Source of the DNA: Peribacillus frigoritolerans
GTDB lineage: Bacteria; Bacillota; Bacilli; Bacillales; DSM-1321
DNA: 43,181 nt
Reading direction: 5' to 3'
Assembly: GCF_030676415.1 (NCBI RefSeq)
Contig: NZ_JAUUTW010000039.1
Span: forward strand, 1-43,181
Below, one piece after another: positions 15,179-23,773 of this stretch. The notes under the pieces are model-generated. The model was not told the DNA's origin. It saw nothing but the letters and a program-made list of their open reading frames with translations, and searched no databases. Position 1 is the first letter of the stretch; each line of letters begins with the position of its first letter. The translations under genes were made by a program, and so were the position numbers.

Positions 15179-16202
15179 ATAATTCTTTCTCAATCGCGCA
15201 AGTAATATCGTATGGACCCATGCTTTTATTAGAAGTAATGACGGTTTTCATTCGTTTTACCGGATAAACCGCTGAATTGAAACTTACACCCGGGTCATAG
15301 CCCATAAGATGATATTTGAAAATCGCGTCATTTTTTTTACGAATCCATATACCATACCCATAGTATTCCCCTTTATCTCCTGCAGCAATATGGGGTTCAA
15401 ATAAAAGATTGGTATATTCTTGATTCAGTAACTGATTGGAAAATAACCCATCCCAAAGCCTGAACATATCTGATGTGGTAATATAAGCCCCTCCATCCGC
15501 ACCGCCTTTGATCGGAAGGGAATAAACATTTGTTCTCCATGCTCCATTTTCTTCGTCTATGTACCCTAATGCAGTATTTTTAGGAAGCTGATCCATGGAA
15601 AAATAACCGGAATTCTTCATTTCACAAGGCAAAAAGATGCTTTTATTTATATATTCAGAAAATTCAAGTCCGGTTAATTCCTCAACAATCAATCCTAATA
15701 AAATATAGCCTGCATTATTGTAATGAAATCTTTCCCCAGGTTCAAACTTCATTACCTCATCTTGAAACAATGGCAGGAAATCTTTTAATCTTTTCATATG
15801 GTACATTGGATTTTTCTGCCATAGCTCTTCAAAATCCTCCATCACTTCTTCATCAAAGTAATCAGGAATGCCCGAAGTGTGTGTTAAGAGGTGATGTATG
15901 GTTACATTTTGATGGAAATCAGGAAACGCGATCGAAAGACAGTCTTTAAGCTTAGAATTAAACCTAAGTTTCCCTTTTTGTATTAACTGGCAAATGGCTA
16001 TCGCCGTAAACAGTTTACACCCAGAAGCAATTCCAAACCTTGTTTCGGTCGTATTCATGATTTCATCCGCTCGATTGGAATAGCCATGTGCTGAGCTATG
16101 GATCAGGTCATCTCCAGCTTTCACACCGATTACACCCGAGAATTCAATTTCCTTGCTCGTTTCTTCAATAAGCCTGGATAAATCCATACGCAGAGTCGAC
16201 AT
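15177..16202 (-). CDS. Beta-lactamase-fold serine hydrolase (class C/PBP-like)
   Basis: 341 residues without a signal peptide, so cytoplasmic. The penicillin-binding fold motifs are S-x-x-K at Ser60-Gly-Cys-Lys63, Y-x-N at Tyr161-Asn-Asn163 (FHYNNAGYILLG), and HLMGYDPG in place of the KTG triad. TIHHLLTHTSGIPDYF is the family hallmark of the Beta-lactamase (PF00144) group, which includes esterases, D-aminopeptidases and PBP4*-like proteins. The substrate cannot be told from sequence, and it is not evidence of antibiotic resistance. AAAGGGG lies 7 bases before the ATG. Transcribed alone, with a terminator after it. Confidence 0.85.
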   Translation of the reverse strand: MSTLRMDLSRLIEETSKEIEFSGVIGVKAGDDLIHSSAHGYSNRADEIMNTTETRFGIASGCKLFTAIAICQLIQKGKLRFNSKLKDCLSIAFPDFHQNVTIHHLLTHTSGIPDYFDEEVMEDFEELWQKNPMYHMKRLKDFLPLFQDEVMKFEPGERFHYNNAGYILLGLIVEELTGLEFSEYINKSIFLPCEMKNSGYFSMDQLPKNTALGYIDEENGAWRTNVYSLPIKGGADGGAYITTSDMFRLWDGLFSNQLLNQEYTNLLFEPHIAAGDKGEYYGYGIWIRKKNDAIFKYHLMGYDPGVSFNSAVYPVKRMKTVITSNKSMGPYDITCAIEKEL

Positions 16203-16271
16203 TTAGTTTTCCCCTTTGCTGGTAAAATTTTCATTACTGATGTGTTGGCCAAGGTGCACGTTACGTCTTGC

Positions 16272-16299
16272 AAAAAAACCCGCATCTATTTGATGCGGG
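16272..16299 (-). terminator. Terminator of the NAD salvage operon
   Basis: A perfect 8-bp stem cccgcatc / gatgcggg (16279-16286 with 16292-16299); on the minus strand seven T follow. It lies 30 bases after the stop of nadE. Confidence 0.9.
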
Positions 16300-16328
16300 A
16301 TAACTTATTTCAGATTTCACTCGTTCTT

Positions 16329-17165
16329 TTATTTCCACCAAGTATCATAAACGTTAATGGCTTCATTGCGTTTATGTTCGGTTTTAGTATACCATCCTTC
16401 GATGATTTCGGCAGCTTCCGTTCTGATTTCCTTGCCTTCAAGGTAATCATCGATTTCATCATAGCTTACGCCTAAAGCCGCTTCATCAGGAAGTAACGGT
16501 TTGTCATCTTCTAAATCGGCCGTTGGTATTTTCGTATAAAGACGCTCAGGAGCACCGACGAATTTCAGGATTTCTTTTCCTTGCCTTTTATTTAAGCGGT
16601 ATAATGGAATGATATCCGCTGCACCATCACCATGTTTCGTGAAGAAACCTGTGATCGCTTCAGCTGCATGGTCCGTACCAAGCACGACGCCTTTGTAAAG
16701 TCCGGCTAAATCATATTGTACCTTCATTCGCTCACGTGCTTTGACATTTCCCCTTAAGAAATTCGATAGCTTTTCAGAAACTGCTGCTTCCACAGCTTTT
16801 ACTGATGCATCCACCGCTTCCTTGATGTTGACCGTGACGGTTTGGCTTGGCTTGATGAATTTTAAAGCCAGCTGCCTGTCATCTTCATCAGCCTGTACTC
16901 CATATGGCAAGCTTACAGCAACAAACTTATAGTCGCTGCCATTCGTTTCTTCATTCAATTCGTTGACAGCGGTTTGGGCAATATACCCTGCCAGCGTTGA
17001 ATCTTGACCCCCAGATATTCCAAGTACAAAGCTTTTCAGAAACGTATTTTTCTTCATATACCCTTTTAATAGATCAACACTTTTCCTGAATTCGACTTTA
17101 GGATCGATCGTTGGTTGGACAAGCAATTTTTTTACGATTTCTTTTTGTAATGGACGCATTGGCAT
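16329..17165 (-). CDS. nadE: NH3-dependent NAD synthetase
   Basis: 278 residues (B. subtilis NadE 272). The ATP-pyrophosphatase P-loop SGGQDST at about residues 49-55 and the later blocks [29 protein letters not shown] and [15 protein letters not shown] mark the ammonia-dependent type; there is no nitrilase (glutaminase) domain. It converts nicotinate adenine dinucleotide to NAD with ATP and ammonia, the last step of the pathway. It is the last gene of nrtR-pncA-pncB-nadE, 28 bases after pncB. The start at 17165 keeps the M-x-M beginning of homologues, although GGGG is better spaced to the second ATG at 17159. Confidence 0.95.
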   Translation of the reverse strand: MPMRPLQKEIVKKLLVQPTIDPKVEFRKSVDLLKGYMKKNTFLKSFVLGISGGQDSTLAGYIAQTAVNELNEETNGSDYKFVAVSLPYGVQADEDDRQLALKFIKPSQTVTVNIKEAVDASVKAVEAAVSEKLSNFLRGNVKARERMKVQYDLAGLYKGVVLGTDHAAEAITGFFTKHGDGAADIIPLYRLNKRQGKEILKFVGAPERLYTKIPTADLEDDKPLLPDEAALGVSYDEIDDYLEGKEIRTEAAEIIEGWYTKTEHKRNEAINVYDTWWK

Positions 17166-17193
17166 AGCCCCGCTTTCTAATAAAATAGATTGG

Positions 17194-18663
17194 TCATTTC
17201 GTTAGCATTCTCTCTACATTGGCTTTAATTTCATCTATATTCCTCATTTTATTATCCCAACAATCCTGGCTTAGATCTACCGGGTATTCTTCAGGATTAA
17301 GTGCACGAAGGTACTCCGGCCATAATACTTGGAGATTTTTTTGCGTGAATGCCTTGATTTCATCTATGGTAGGCAATTCATAAATCAAACTTCCATCCTT
17401 AAAAATATCCACATGCAGATCAACCGCATCGAAATCCGTGACGAATTTACTTAGGAAGGTATGGACAGGATGAAACATTTTTAATTTTTCCTGTTCCTGC
17501 GGCTTCTCATATTCCATCGCCAAATAATCACCTTCAGCATGATGGTTCACTTTATTGATGATTCGATATACTCGTTTTAAGCCAGGTGTCGTAACCTTTT
17601 CAGGGTTAGAAGAAATTTTGATGGTATCTCTCATATTCCCATCTTCGCCCTCTATTGAAACCATTTTATAAACAGCACCGAGCGCTGGCTGGTCATAAGC
17701 CGTAATCAATTTGGTTCCTATGCCCCAAATGTCAATTCTTGCTCCTTGTTGTTTTAGATTGATGATCGTATATTCATCCAAGTCATTGGAAGCGACAATC
17801 TTCGCATCATGGAACCCTGCAGCATCAAGCATACGTCGTGCTTCTTTTGATAAGTATGCTAAATCACCGCTGTCAAGACGGACACCAATGAAATTGATTT
17901 TATCGCCCAGTTCCTTGGCAACACGGATTGCATTCGGGATGCCAGAACGCAGTGTATCATAAGTATCAACCAAGAATACACAGTCTTTATGGGAATCAGC
18001 GTATTTATGAAAAGCCGTATATTCATCTTTGTAAGCTTGGATCATGGAATGTGCATGCGTCCCTGAAACCGGAATGCCGAACAGCTTTCCAGCACGTACA
18101 TTACTAGTGGAATCAAAGCCAGCAATATAGGCCGCTCTCGCACCCCAAATTGCAGCATCCATTTCTTGCGCCCGTCTTGAACCGAATTCAAGGGCAGATT
18201 CTTCACCGATGACCTGCTTGATGCGCGAAGCTTTTGTTGCCACGAGTGTGTGATAGTTCACAATGTTAAGCAACGCAGTTTCTATGAGTTGAGCCTCACC
18301 AAGCGGTGCCTCCACGCGTAAAATCGGTTCATTGCCGAAGACGAGCTCTCCCTCTTTCATGCAGCGGATCGCTCCCGTGAAACGGATGTTCTTTAAATAA
18401 TTCAAAAATTCTTCATCATAGTGCAGATCATTTTTTAAATAGTCGATATCACTTTCCGAGAAGGAAAAGTTTTGAAGGTAATGGACAATTTTTTCAAGTC
18501 CCGCAAAAATCGCATATCCGCTGTTAAATGGTAGCTTTCTGAAAAATATCTCAAAAACTGCCTTTCGGTTATGTGTTTTGTCCTGCCAATAAGTTTGGGC
18601 CATATTGATCTGGTAAAGGTCAGTGTGTAGTGCGTAACTGTCGTCGTTGTACTTTTTTTCCAT
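17194..18663 (-). CDS. pncB: Nicotinate phosphoribosyltransferase
   Basis: 489 residues from ATG 18663, where GGAGG is 8 bases upstream; a longer frame to 18690 has no such site. Family marks are [17 protein letters not shown] at the N-terminus, [13 protein letters not shown] and GTHAHSM in the active site, and [17 protein letters not shown]. It makes nicotinate mononucleotide from nicotinate and PRPP with ATP use, feeding NadD and then NadE. It sits between pncA, which produces its substrate, and nadE, which finishes the route. A hairpin at 18681-18700 in the 62-base gap before it could adjust its level relative to pncA. Confidence 0.95.
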   Translation of the reverse strand: MEKKYNDDSYALHTDLYQINMAQTYWQDKTHNRKAVFEIFFRKLPFNSGYAIFAGLEKIVHYLQNFSFSESDIDYLKNDLHYDEEFLNYLKNIRFTGAIRCMKEGELVFGNEPILRVEAPLGEAQLIETALLNIVNYHTLVATKASRIKQVIGEESALEFGSRRAQEMDAAIWGARAAYIAGFDSTSNVRAGKLFGIPVSGTHAHSMIQAYKDEYTAFHKYADSHKDCVFLVDTYDTLRSGIPNAIRVAKELGDKINFIGVRLDSGDLAYLSKEARRMLDAAGFHDAKIVASNDLDEYTIINLKQQGARIDIWGIGTKLITAYDQPALGAVYKMVSIEGEDGNMRDTIKISSNPEKVTTPGLKRVYRIINKVNHHAEGDYLAMEYEKPQEQEKLKMFHPVHTFLSKFVTDFDAVDLHVDIFKDGSLIYELPTIDEIKAFTQKNLQVLWPEYLRALNPEEYPVDLSQDCWDNKMRNIDEIKANVERMLTK

Positions 18664-18680
18664 GGATAGTTCCTCCCAAA

Positions 18681-18700
18681 AGAGAAGCATTCGCTTCCCT
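18681..18700 (-). terminator. Intercistronic hairpin between pncA and pncB
   Basis: On the minus strand agggaagc-gaat-gcttctct followed by TTTTGGG: an 8-bp stem with G-U pairs and a short T-tract, directly before the pncB ribosome binding site. It may be a weak terminator or processing site. Confidence 0.4.
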
Positions 18701-18725
18701 TCTATTCTGTTGCGTTGAATGGATT

Positions 18726-19277
18726 TTATAGAATGGTTGCTCCAAGAGATCCTTTAAAATGTCCAAGCGCCCAATGGTGACCGGCATCATTGAACGAGGC
18801 CACTGCATTTTCATATACAAAGATTTTATAGCCTAGATTATAAGCGTCGATTGCCGTATGCAAAATACAGATATCTGTACAAACCCCGACTAAATATACA
18901 TCGGTAATGTGACGTTCCCGCAGGCGGATATCAAGGTCCGTTCCTGCAAAGGCCGAATAGCGTGTTTTATCTATATAATGAACATTCTTTTGATTTTTAT
19001 TTGTTTCATATTCCTCTTTTAACGCCCCGTATAGGTCTCTACCCATTGTACCGCTAATATTATGCGGTGGAAACAAATTCGATTCGGGATGTAAGCGGTC
19101 TCCCTCTTCATGTAAATCAATCGCGAATACCGTGTATTCTCCTTGTTTGATAAAATCCTTGGTTATACTGACAAGTTCCTTCTCAATATCCTGGCCTGGC
19201 TTCCCGCAGGTCAATGAACCCCCGTCTGCCACGAAGTCATACGTATAATCTATATTGATCAATGCCTTTTTTCCCAT
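18726..19277 (-). CDS. pncA: Nicotinamidase
   Basis: 183 residues of the cysteine-hydrolase (isochorismatase) fold. The triad is Asp10 (NIDYTYDF), Lys104 (IDKTRYSAF) and Cys137 (GVCTDIC). Metal ligands are likely Asp54 and His56 (AIDLHEEGD) and His72 (FPPHNISGT). It deamidates nicotinamide to nicotinate, the entry step to salvage. The gene starts 15 bases after the nrtR stop, with GGGGG about 10 bases before the ATG. Product and neighbour fit exactly: PncB uses the nicotinate. Confidence 0.95.
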   Translation of the reverse strand: MGKKALINIDYTYDFVADGGSLTCGKPGQDIEKELVSITKDFIKQGEYTVFAIDLHEEGDRLHPESNLFPPHNISGTMGRDLYGALKEEYETNKNQKNVHYIDKTRYSAFAGTDLDIRLRERHITDVYLVGVCTDICILHTAIDAYNLGYKIFVYENAVASFNDAGHHWALGHFKGSLGATIL

Positions 19278-19292
19278 ATCACCAATTCCCCC

Positions 19293-20057
19293 TTAATAGT
19301 AAATAGAGTCCATGACAACCTCTGCATTAAACCGGTAAAGCTGTGAAGGCCGATACGAATTACGTTTCGTTTTCTTCTGCATTCCCTTTTCATCCAAGAC
19401 TTTCTCCAAAAACGGGAGTTTCGGGGCCTTTGCATAAAAAAGTGAGTCTGCGCTGATTTTTGCATCATCTCTGGCTGTCAGCAAAACCCGTTGCAATTCG
19501 GAAAGTGTAAATTCATCCGGCAGGAATTTTTGGGCTATCGTCGTTTGCACCATTTCTTTTTTCATTAAATTCATCGCATCTTTTACTATTGTATAATGAT
19601 CAAATGCAAGATCTAATTGTAAGGCTTCCTGAATCGTGAACAATTCAACCTCGGCTGCATCGTCATTCGCTTTTCTTTGATGAAGAAACTCTTCCTGGAC
19701 GATTGCATAAAAAGCATTGGATATGATCCATCCCCTGGGATCGCGTCCTGGCCGGTCATAAACCCCGAAATGCTTGACATGGAATCCAGCTACGCCCGTT
19801 TCTTCTTTCAATTCTCGTTTAGCTGCTTCATAGGCAGTCTCGCCAGCATTGACAAAGCCTCCGGGCAAAGCCCATTTACCTCCTTCAACATTGGGGCTTC
19901 CTTCCTTATCTTTTGTGGCACGTTTGATTAATAATAGCTTCAAAAACATTTCAGGAGGGGCTTTCTCTGCCGTTTTCTTTGTAGTGATAGTAAAGATTGC
20001 AATATCTGCTGTGTATCCATCTGGTGTAATATATTTCTTTTTTTCCTGCTGAGCCAT
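19293..20057 (-). CDS. nrtR: NrtR-family Nudix transcriptional regulator of NAD metabolism
   Basis: 254 residues from ATG 20057 (258 from a GTG at 20069, whose upstream site is weaker). The N-terminal Nudix domain has a complete Nudix box at about 67-89: GGFVNAGETAYEAAKRELKE then ETGV, with all REUXEEXGU positions. The C-terminal ~75 residues (EFTLSELQRVLLTARDD, KRNSYRPSQLYRF) form the winged-helix DNA-binding part typical of NrtR. NrtR proteins repress NAD biosynthesis genes and sense ADP-ribose-type ligands. As first gene of the operon it would autoregulate through the palindrome at 20096-20123. An enzymatic role is also possible because the Nudix box is intact. Confidence 0.88.
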   Translation of the reverse strand: MAQQEKKKYITPDGYTADIAIFTITTKKTAEKAPPEMFLKLLLIKRATKDKEGSPNVEGGKWALPGGFVNAGETAYEAAKRELKEETGVAGFHVKHFGVYDRPGRDPRGWIISNAFYAIVQEEFLHQRKANDDAAEVELFTIQEALQLDLAFDHYTIVKDAMNLMKKEMVQTTIAQKFLPDEFTLSELQRVLLTARDDAKISADSLFYAKAPKLPFLEKVLDEKGMQKKTKRNSYRPSQLYRFNAEVVMDSIYY

Positions 20058-20095
20058 GGCAACTCTCACTTTCTTTCACTAAGTATGGGATTAAG

Positions 20096-20151
20096 TAATT
20101 AGTAAATCATTAATTACTAATTATAGTACTCTTCCTTGTGTGATTTAGCAA
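20096..20151 (-). promoter_or_regulatory. NAD operon promoter with palindromic operator
   Basis: A perfect palindrome with 10-bp arms and an 8-base spacer (taattagtaa at 20096-20105, ttactaatta at 20114-20123) overlaps a consensus minus-strand -10 TATAAT (20120-20125). A partial -35 TTGCTA lies at 20146-20151, with a rather long 20-base spacer. The position, just upstream of nrtR, makes it the likely NrtR operator; binding would block RNA polymerase. Confidence 0.7.
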
Positions 20152-20212
20152 CTCTAAATCAGAAAAATTTTCTAATTATTTAAATAATCATTTATTTTAT
20201 CTCATCATAAAT

Positions 20213-20235
20213 AGCCCGGTCATGATGACCGGGCT
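20213..20235. terminator. Terminator of the leucine-degradation operon
   Basis: A perfect 10-bp G+C-rich stem (agcccggtca / tgaccgggct) with a 3-nt loop. The stronger T-tract is on the plus side, but its position 15 bases past the yngE stop fits minus-strand termination (atttat after the stem). Confidence 0.75.
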
Positions 20236-20250
20236 TGTTTTTTGAATTCT

Positions 20251-21780
20251 TTAAACGGGATAGACTCCATGTTTACGATTGGTAAATGTCAATTGCTTAC
20301 TGCTATATGCTTCAAAGCGGGCGCTCAATTCATCACGCAGGTCATTTGGCTGGATGATGCCATCAATAATCATCTCGGAGGCTAAGCGGTAGATATCAAT
20401 ATCTTCATTATACTCATTGCGCTTCTGTTCGATGAATGCAGGGCGCTCTTTTGGTTCCATCGCATTGATTTTATTGGCATAGACGGCATTGACCGCAGCT
20501 TCTGCCCCCATGACCGCTATCAATGCCGTCGGTAAGGCAAGAACGCAGTCCGGTTCAAAAGCGGGACCTGCCATCGCGTATAGTCCAGCACCATAAGCCT
20601 TACGGACAATGACAGAAATCTTGGGAACCGTGGCTTCACTCATGGCCGAAATCATTTTCGCACCATGGCGAATGATCCCTGCCTGTTCGACCTTCGTCCC
20701 AATCATGAATCCTGGAATATCCACCAGGAACAACAGCGGTATATGGAAAGCATCACATAAATTGATGAACTTGGCTGCCTTATCAGCTGAATCATGGAAC
20801 AGCACGCCGCCCTTGACACGCGGCTGGTTGGCTATGATCCCTATCGTTTGTCCATTTAGCCTTGCAAGCCCAGTGATTAATTCAGGGGCAAATAGCTTCT
20901 TGATTTCGCAAAACGATTGCCTGTCTATAACCCTATCGATCAGGTCATACATATTGAAGGCTGCATTCTGATTTTTAGGAATCAATTCTTCCAAAGTTTT
21001 TTCGAAATCCGCAGGCAGCTCAGGTTTTACGCTTTTAGGCCTTTCTTGATAATTTCCTGGAAAATAGCTTAAGTACCTGCGCGCAAACGCGATGGATTCT
21101 TCTTCCGACTTGACAAGCACATCCCCGCATCCTGAAACGGAACAATGCATTTTCGCCCCGCCCATTTCCTCTTCGCTCACCTTTTCGCCAATGACCATTT
21201 CTGCCATTCTCGGTGAACCTAAATACATGGATGCATTGCCATCAACCATTACGACAATATCACAAAAAGCTGGGATATATGCCCCGCCGGCGGCAGATGG
21301 ACCGAACAATAGACAAATTTGCGGGACTTTTCCTGATAACTTCACTTGGTTGTAAAAGATGCGTCCTGCTCCGCGGCGTCCCGGAAACATTTCTACTTGA
21401 TCCGTAATTCGTGCCCCGGCAGAATCGACTAAATAAAGAAGGGGCAGCTGTAACTTATCCGCTGTTTCCTGAATTCGAATGATTTTCTCGACGGTCCTTG
21501 CTCCCCAGGAACCAGCTTTTACAGTCGAATCATTGGCCATGACACAGACCCTCTGACCATTGATTTTCCCGATACCTGTAACCACACCATCAGCAGGCAG
21601 ACCCTCACTGGCACAATTGGCAAAGAATGCGTCCTCTATTTCAACCCCTTCATCGAAAAGCAGCTCTAGCCGTTCACGTACGAAAAGCTTTCCTTTTTCA
21701 GCGTTTTTTTGATGATATTTTTCTAAGCCGCCTTTTTTTATCGTTTCAACCGTTTCGGTTAGTTTATCCGTCGTTACCAT
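20251..21780 (-). CDS. yngE: Acyl-CoA carboxylase carboxyltransferase subunit (YngE, methylcrotonyl-CoA type)
   Basis: 509 residues from ATG 21780 (GGAGG 7 bases upstream). Both crotonase-like halves are present: FGPSAAGGAYIPAFCD (first) and IPLLFLVDIPGFMIGTKVEQ (second), with KGGVLFHDSADKAAKFINLC between. It moves the carboxyl group from carboxy-biotin on the carrier protein to the acyl-CoA. With YngH and YngHB it would carboxylate 3-methylcrotonyl-CoA to 3-methylglutaconyl-CoA; propionyl-CoA is an alternative substrate by family, but the HMG-CoA lyase and hydratase next to it favour leucine breakdown. Last gene of the operon. Confidence 0.9.
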   Translation of the reverse strand: MVTTDKLTETVETIKKGGLEKYHQKNAEKGKLFVRERLELLFDEGVEIEDAFFANCASEGLPADGVVTGIGKINGQRVCVMANDSTVKAGSWGARTVEKIIRIQETADKLQLPLLYLVDSAGARITDQVEMFPGRRGAGRIFYNQVKLSGKVPQICLLFGPSAAGGAYIPAFCDIVVMVDGNASMYLGSPRMAEMVIGEKVSEEEMGGAKMHCSVSGCGDVLVKSEEESIAFARRYLSYFPGNYQERPKSVKPELPADFEKTLEELIPKNQNAAFNMYDLIDRVIDRQSFCEIKKLFAPELITGLARLNGQTIGIIANQPRVKGGVLFHDSADKAAKFINLCDAFHIPLLFLVDIPGFMIGTKVEQAGIIRHGAKMISAMSEATVPKISVIVRKAYGAGLYAMAGPAFEPDCVLALPTALIAVMGAEAAVNAVYANKINAMEPKERPAFIEQKRNEYNEDIDIYRLASEMIIDGIIQPNDLRDELSARFEAYSSKQLTFTNRKHGVYPV

Positions 21781-21803
21781 CCCTGTTCCTCCTTCAAATG
21801 AAA

Positions 21804-22586
21804 TCATTGGCCCTTAAACACCGGTTTGCGCTTTTCCTTGAATGCAGACAGACCCTCCAGTCGGTCATGGGTTTTTAAAGTTGTCTGATAGCAGTCTTTT
21901 TCAATTTGCAATCCCGTTTTCAAGTCAGTCTCAGCCCCTTGATTGATCGCCGCTTTAGCAGCCCTGAGTGCTAATGGGGCATTGACCGCAATCTCCCCAG
22001 CCAATTTTTTCGCTTCCTCAAGTAAATGTTGGGGTGAATATACATGACTGATGATTTTCAAGGCATGTGCTGTTTTCGCATCCAATCTCCTTGCTGTATA
22101 AATCAGTTCTTTCGCTGTCGGCATTCCAACTACCCGCGGCAGGCGCTGCGTACCGCCGGCGCCTGGAATGATGCCTAATGACGTTTCTGTCAGTCCCACC
22201 TTTGCCGTTTCCGATGCTATGCGTATGTCACAGGCGAGTGCCAACTCCAGCCCTCCGCCAAAAGCCGATCCGTTAATCGCGGCGATGACTGGAACTGGAA
22301 GGTTTTCTACAGCCGTAATCGTGTCTCCAATCAACTTGACTGTCTCCTTGACTTTATCATCATTCATACCTGCTCGTTCCTTAAGATCCGCACCTGCACA
22401 AAACGCCTTTTCACCTGCTCCCGTTAAAATGACTGTTCGTAAATTGGAATCTCTTTTCAATTCATCCAACCCTTCGACTAAGCAATGAAGCAATTCCGTG
22501 GATAAAGCATTAGCAGCATCCGGCCGATTCAAAGTCACGAGGGCAATTCCCTTTTCCCCATGACTTATTTCAACTAATGAAGTCAT
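21804..22586 (-). CDS. yngF: Enoyl-CoA hydratase/isomerase family (YngF, methylglutaconyl-CoA hydratase)
   Basis: 260 residues, crotonase fold. The oxyanion-hole regions are AFCAGADLKERAG and FGGGLELALACDIRIAS, with Glu in TETSLGIIPGAGGTQRLPR as the likely catalytic acid. It would hydrate 3-methylglutaconyl-CoA to HMG-CoA, the substrate of YngG encoded just upstream. GAGGTG lies 6 bases before the ATG. The gaps to yngG (19 bases) and yngE (23) are operon-like. Confidence 0.9.
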   Translation of the reverse strand: MTSLVEISHGEKGIALVTLNRPDAANALSTELLHCLVEGLDELKRDSNLRTVILTGAGEKAFCAGADLKERAGMNDDKVKETVKLIGDTITAVENLPVPVIAAINGSAFGGGLELALACDIRIASETAKVGLTETSLGIIPGAGGTQRLPRVVGMPTAKELIYTARRLDAKTAHALKIISHVYSPQHLLEEAKKLAGEIAVNAPLALRAAKAAINQGAETDLKTGLQIEKDCYQTTLKTHDRLEGLSAFKEKRKPVFKGQ

Positions 22587-22605
22587 AAATTCACCTCAAT
22601 TTCTC

Positions 22606-23505
22606 TTATTGTGCGTTATAAACAGCCATTTGATGGCTAGGCAGTGGTTTTTCCAAAAAGCTTTGCATCATGGCTGCAGCCTTCATTAGTTTTTCTGGAT
22701 TGATTCCCGTGTGAATTCCCATTTTATGTAGCATATGAATCAGGTCATCCGTAGCCACATTTCCGCTCGCCCCTGGTGCATACGGGCATCCTCCTAAACC
22801 TCCGAGCGAAGAGTCGAAAGTGTCCACACCATAATTCAGTGATTCAAGAACATTTGCGAGTGCCATTCCCCTTGTATCATGAAAATGGAGGGCAATTCGG
22901 CTTATATCATATCTTTTTACAGCCTGTTCAAGGAACAAGGCAACTTGTCTTGGAGATGCGACGCCAATGGTATCACCCAATGAGACTTCATTGATTCCAT
23001 ATTCAAAAAGTTGATCACAAACACGGAAAACCTGTTCGGTCGTAACCTCCCCTTCATAAGGACAGCCGAAAACGGTTGAAATATAGCCCCTAACCGTTTT
23101 CCCGCTGTTTGCTGCTGTCCCGATGACATCCTTCATTATTGGAAAGGTATCGGAAATCGATTTATTGATATTTTTAAGATTATGCGTTTCACTGGATGAC
23201 ATGAACACGGAAATTTCATCGATATTGGCTTCAAGAGCCGACTCAAGTCCCCTTTGATTGGGTACAAGGGCCGCATAAGTGATACCGGGATTGCGCTTTA
23301 TTCCCTTAGCCACCAGGACGGCATCACTCAATTGGGGAATCCACTTTGGATGTACGAAAGAAGTCACTTCTATATAAGATAATCCTGTATCAGAGAGCTG
23401 ATCGATCCAATCCATTTTACTTTGTGCAGGTACCATGACCTTTTCATTTTGGAGCCCGTCACGCGGACCGACCTCCTTAATTGTCACTTTTTCAGGCCAA
23501 TTCAT
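22606..23505 (-). CDS. yngG: Hydroxymethylglutaryl-CoA lyase
   Basis: 299 residues, TIM barrel of the HMGL-like family. The N-terminal EVGPRDGLQNEK, the metal/substrate site ALHFHDTRGMALANVLESL and the HMG-CoA lyase signature GLGGCPYAPGASGNVATDD, with its active-site Cys, are all intact. It splits HMG-CoA into acetyl-CoA and acetoacetate, the final step of leucine degradation. GGAGGGG lies 5 bases before the ATG. It lies between the biotin carrier and the hydratase, as in B. subtilis yng. Confidence 0.95.
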   Translation of the reverse strand: MNWPEKVTIKEVGPRDGLQNEKVMVPAQSKMDWIDQLSDTGLSYIEVTSFVHPKWIPQLSDAVLVAKGIKRNPGITYAALVPNQRGLESALEANIDEISVFMSSSETHNLKNINKSISDTFPIMKDVIGTAANSGKTVRGYISTVFGCPYEGEVTTEQVFRVCDQLFEYGINEVSLGDTIGVASPRQVALFLEQAVKRYDISRIALHFHDTRGMALANVLESLNYGVDTFDSSLGGLGGCPYAPGASGNVATDDLIHMLHKMGIHTGINPEKLMKAAAMMQSFLEKPLPSHQMAVYNAQ

Positions 23506-23522
23506 CTTACCCCTCCGTCCCT

Positions 23523-23735
23523 TTATTCAATGACGGCCAAGACGTCACCCTCATTTACAAAATCCCCCTCATTCACTTTAAGTTCTTTAATGGTGCCAGC
23601 TTCCTCGGCTGCAATGGGGATTTCCATTTTCATAGATTCCAAGATAATGATATCCTGTCCGTCGGTTACACTTTGCCCCTCGTTCGCTACGATTTTCCAA
23701 ACGCTTCCTGCCATGCTTGCTCTTAATTCTGCCAT
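23523..23735 (-). CDS. yngHB: Biotin carboxyl carrier protein (YngHB)
   Basis: 70 residues, a free-standing biotinyl domain. ILESMKMEIP carries the biotinylated lysine (MKM), between AGSVWKIVANEGQSV and GTIKELKVNEGDFVNEGDVL. The start at 23735 has GGAGG 8 bases before it and gives the usual ~70-residue length. An in-frame ATG at 23777 overlaps the yngH stop as ATGA and would add 14 unlike residues; translation may couple there, but the inner start is preferred. The carrier shuttles carboxy-biotin between YngH and YngE. Confidence 0.92.
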   Translation of the reverse strand: MAELRASMAGSVWKIVANEGQSVTDGQDIIILESMKMEIPIAAEEAGTIKELKVNEGDFVNEGDVLAVIE

Positions 23736-23773
23736 CTTATATTCCTCCTGATCATTATGTTTTAAAATATGCG

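Noticed and set aside
15177..16202. Reading the serine hydrolase as an antibiotic-resistance beta-lactamase
   Set aside because: It lacks a signal peptide and a KTG triad; the PF00144 group has many non-lactamase hydrolases.
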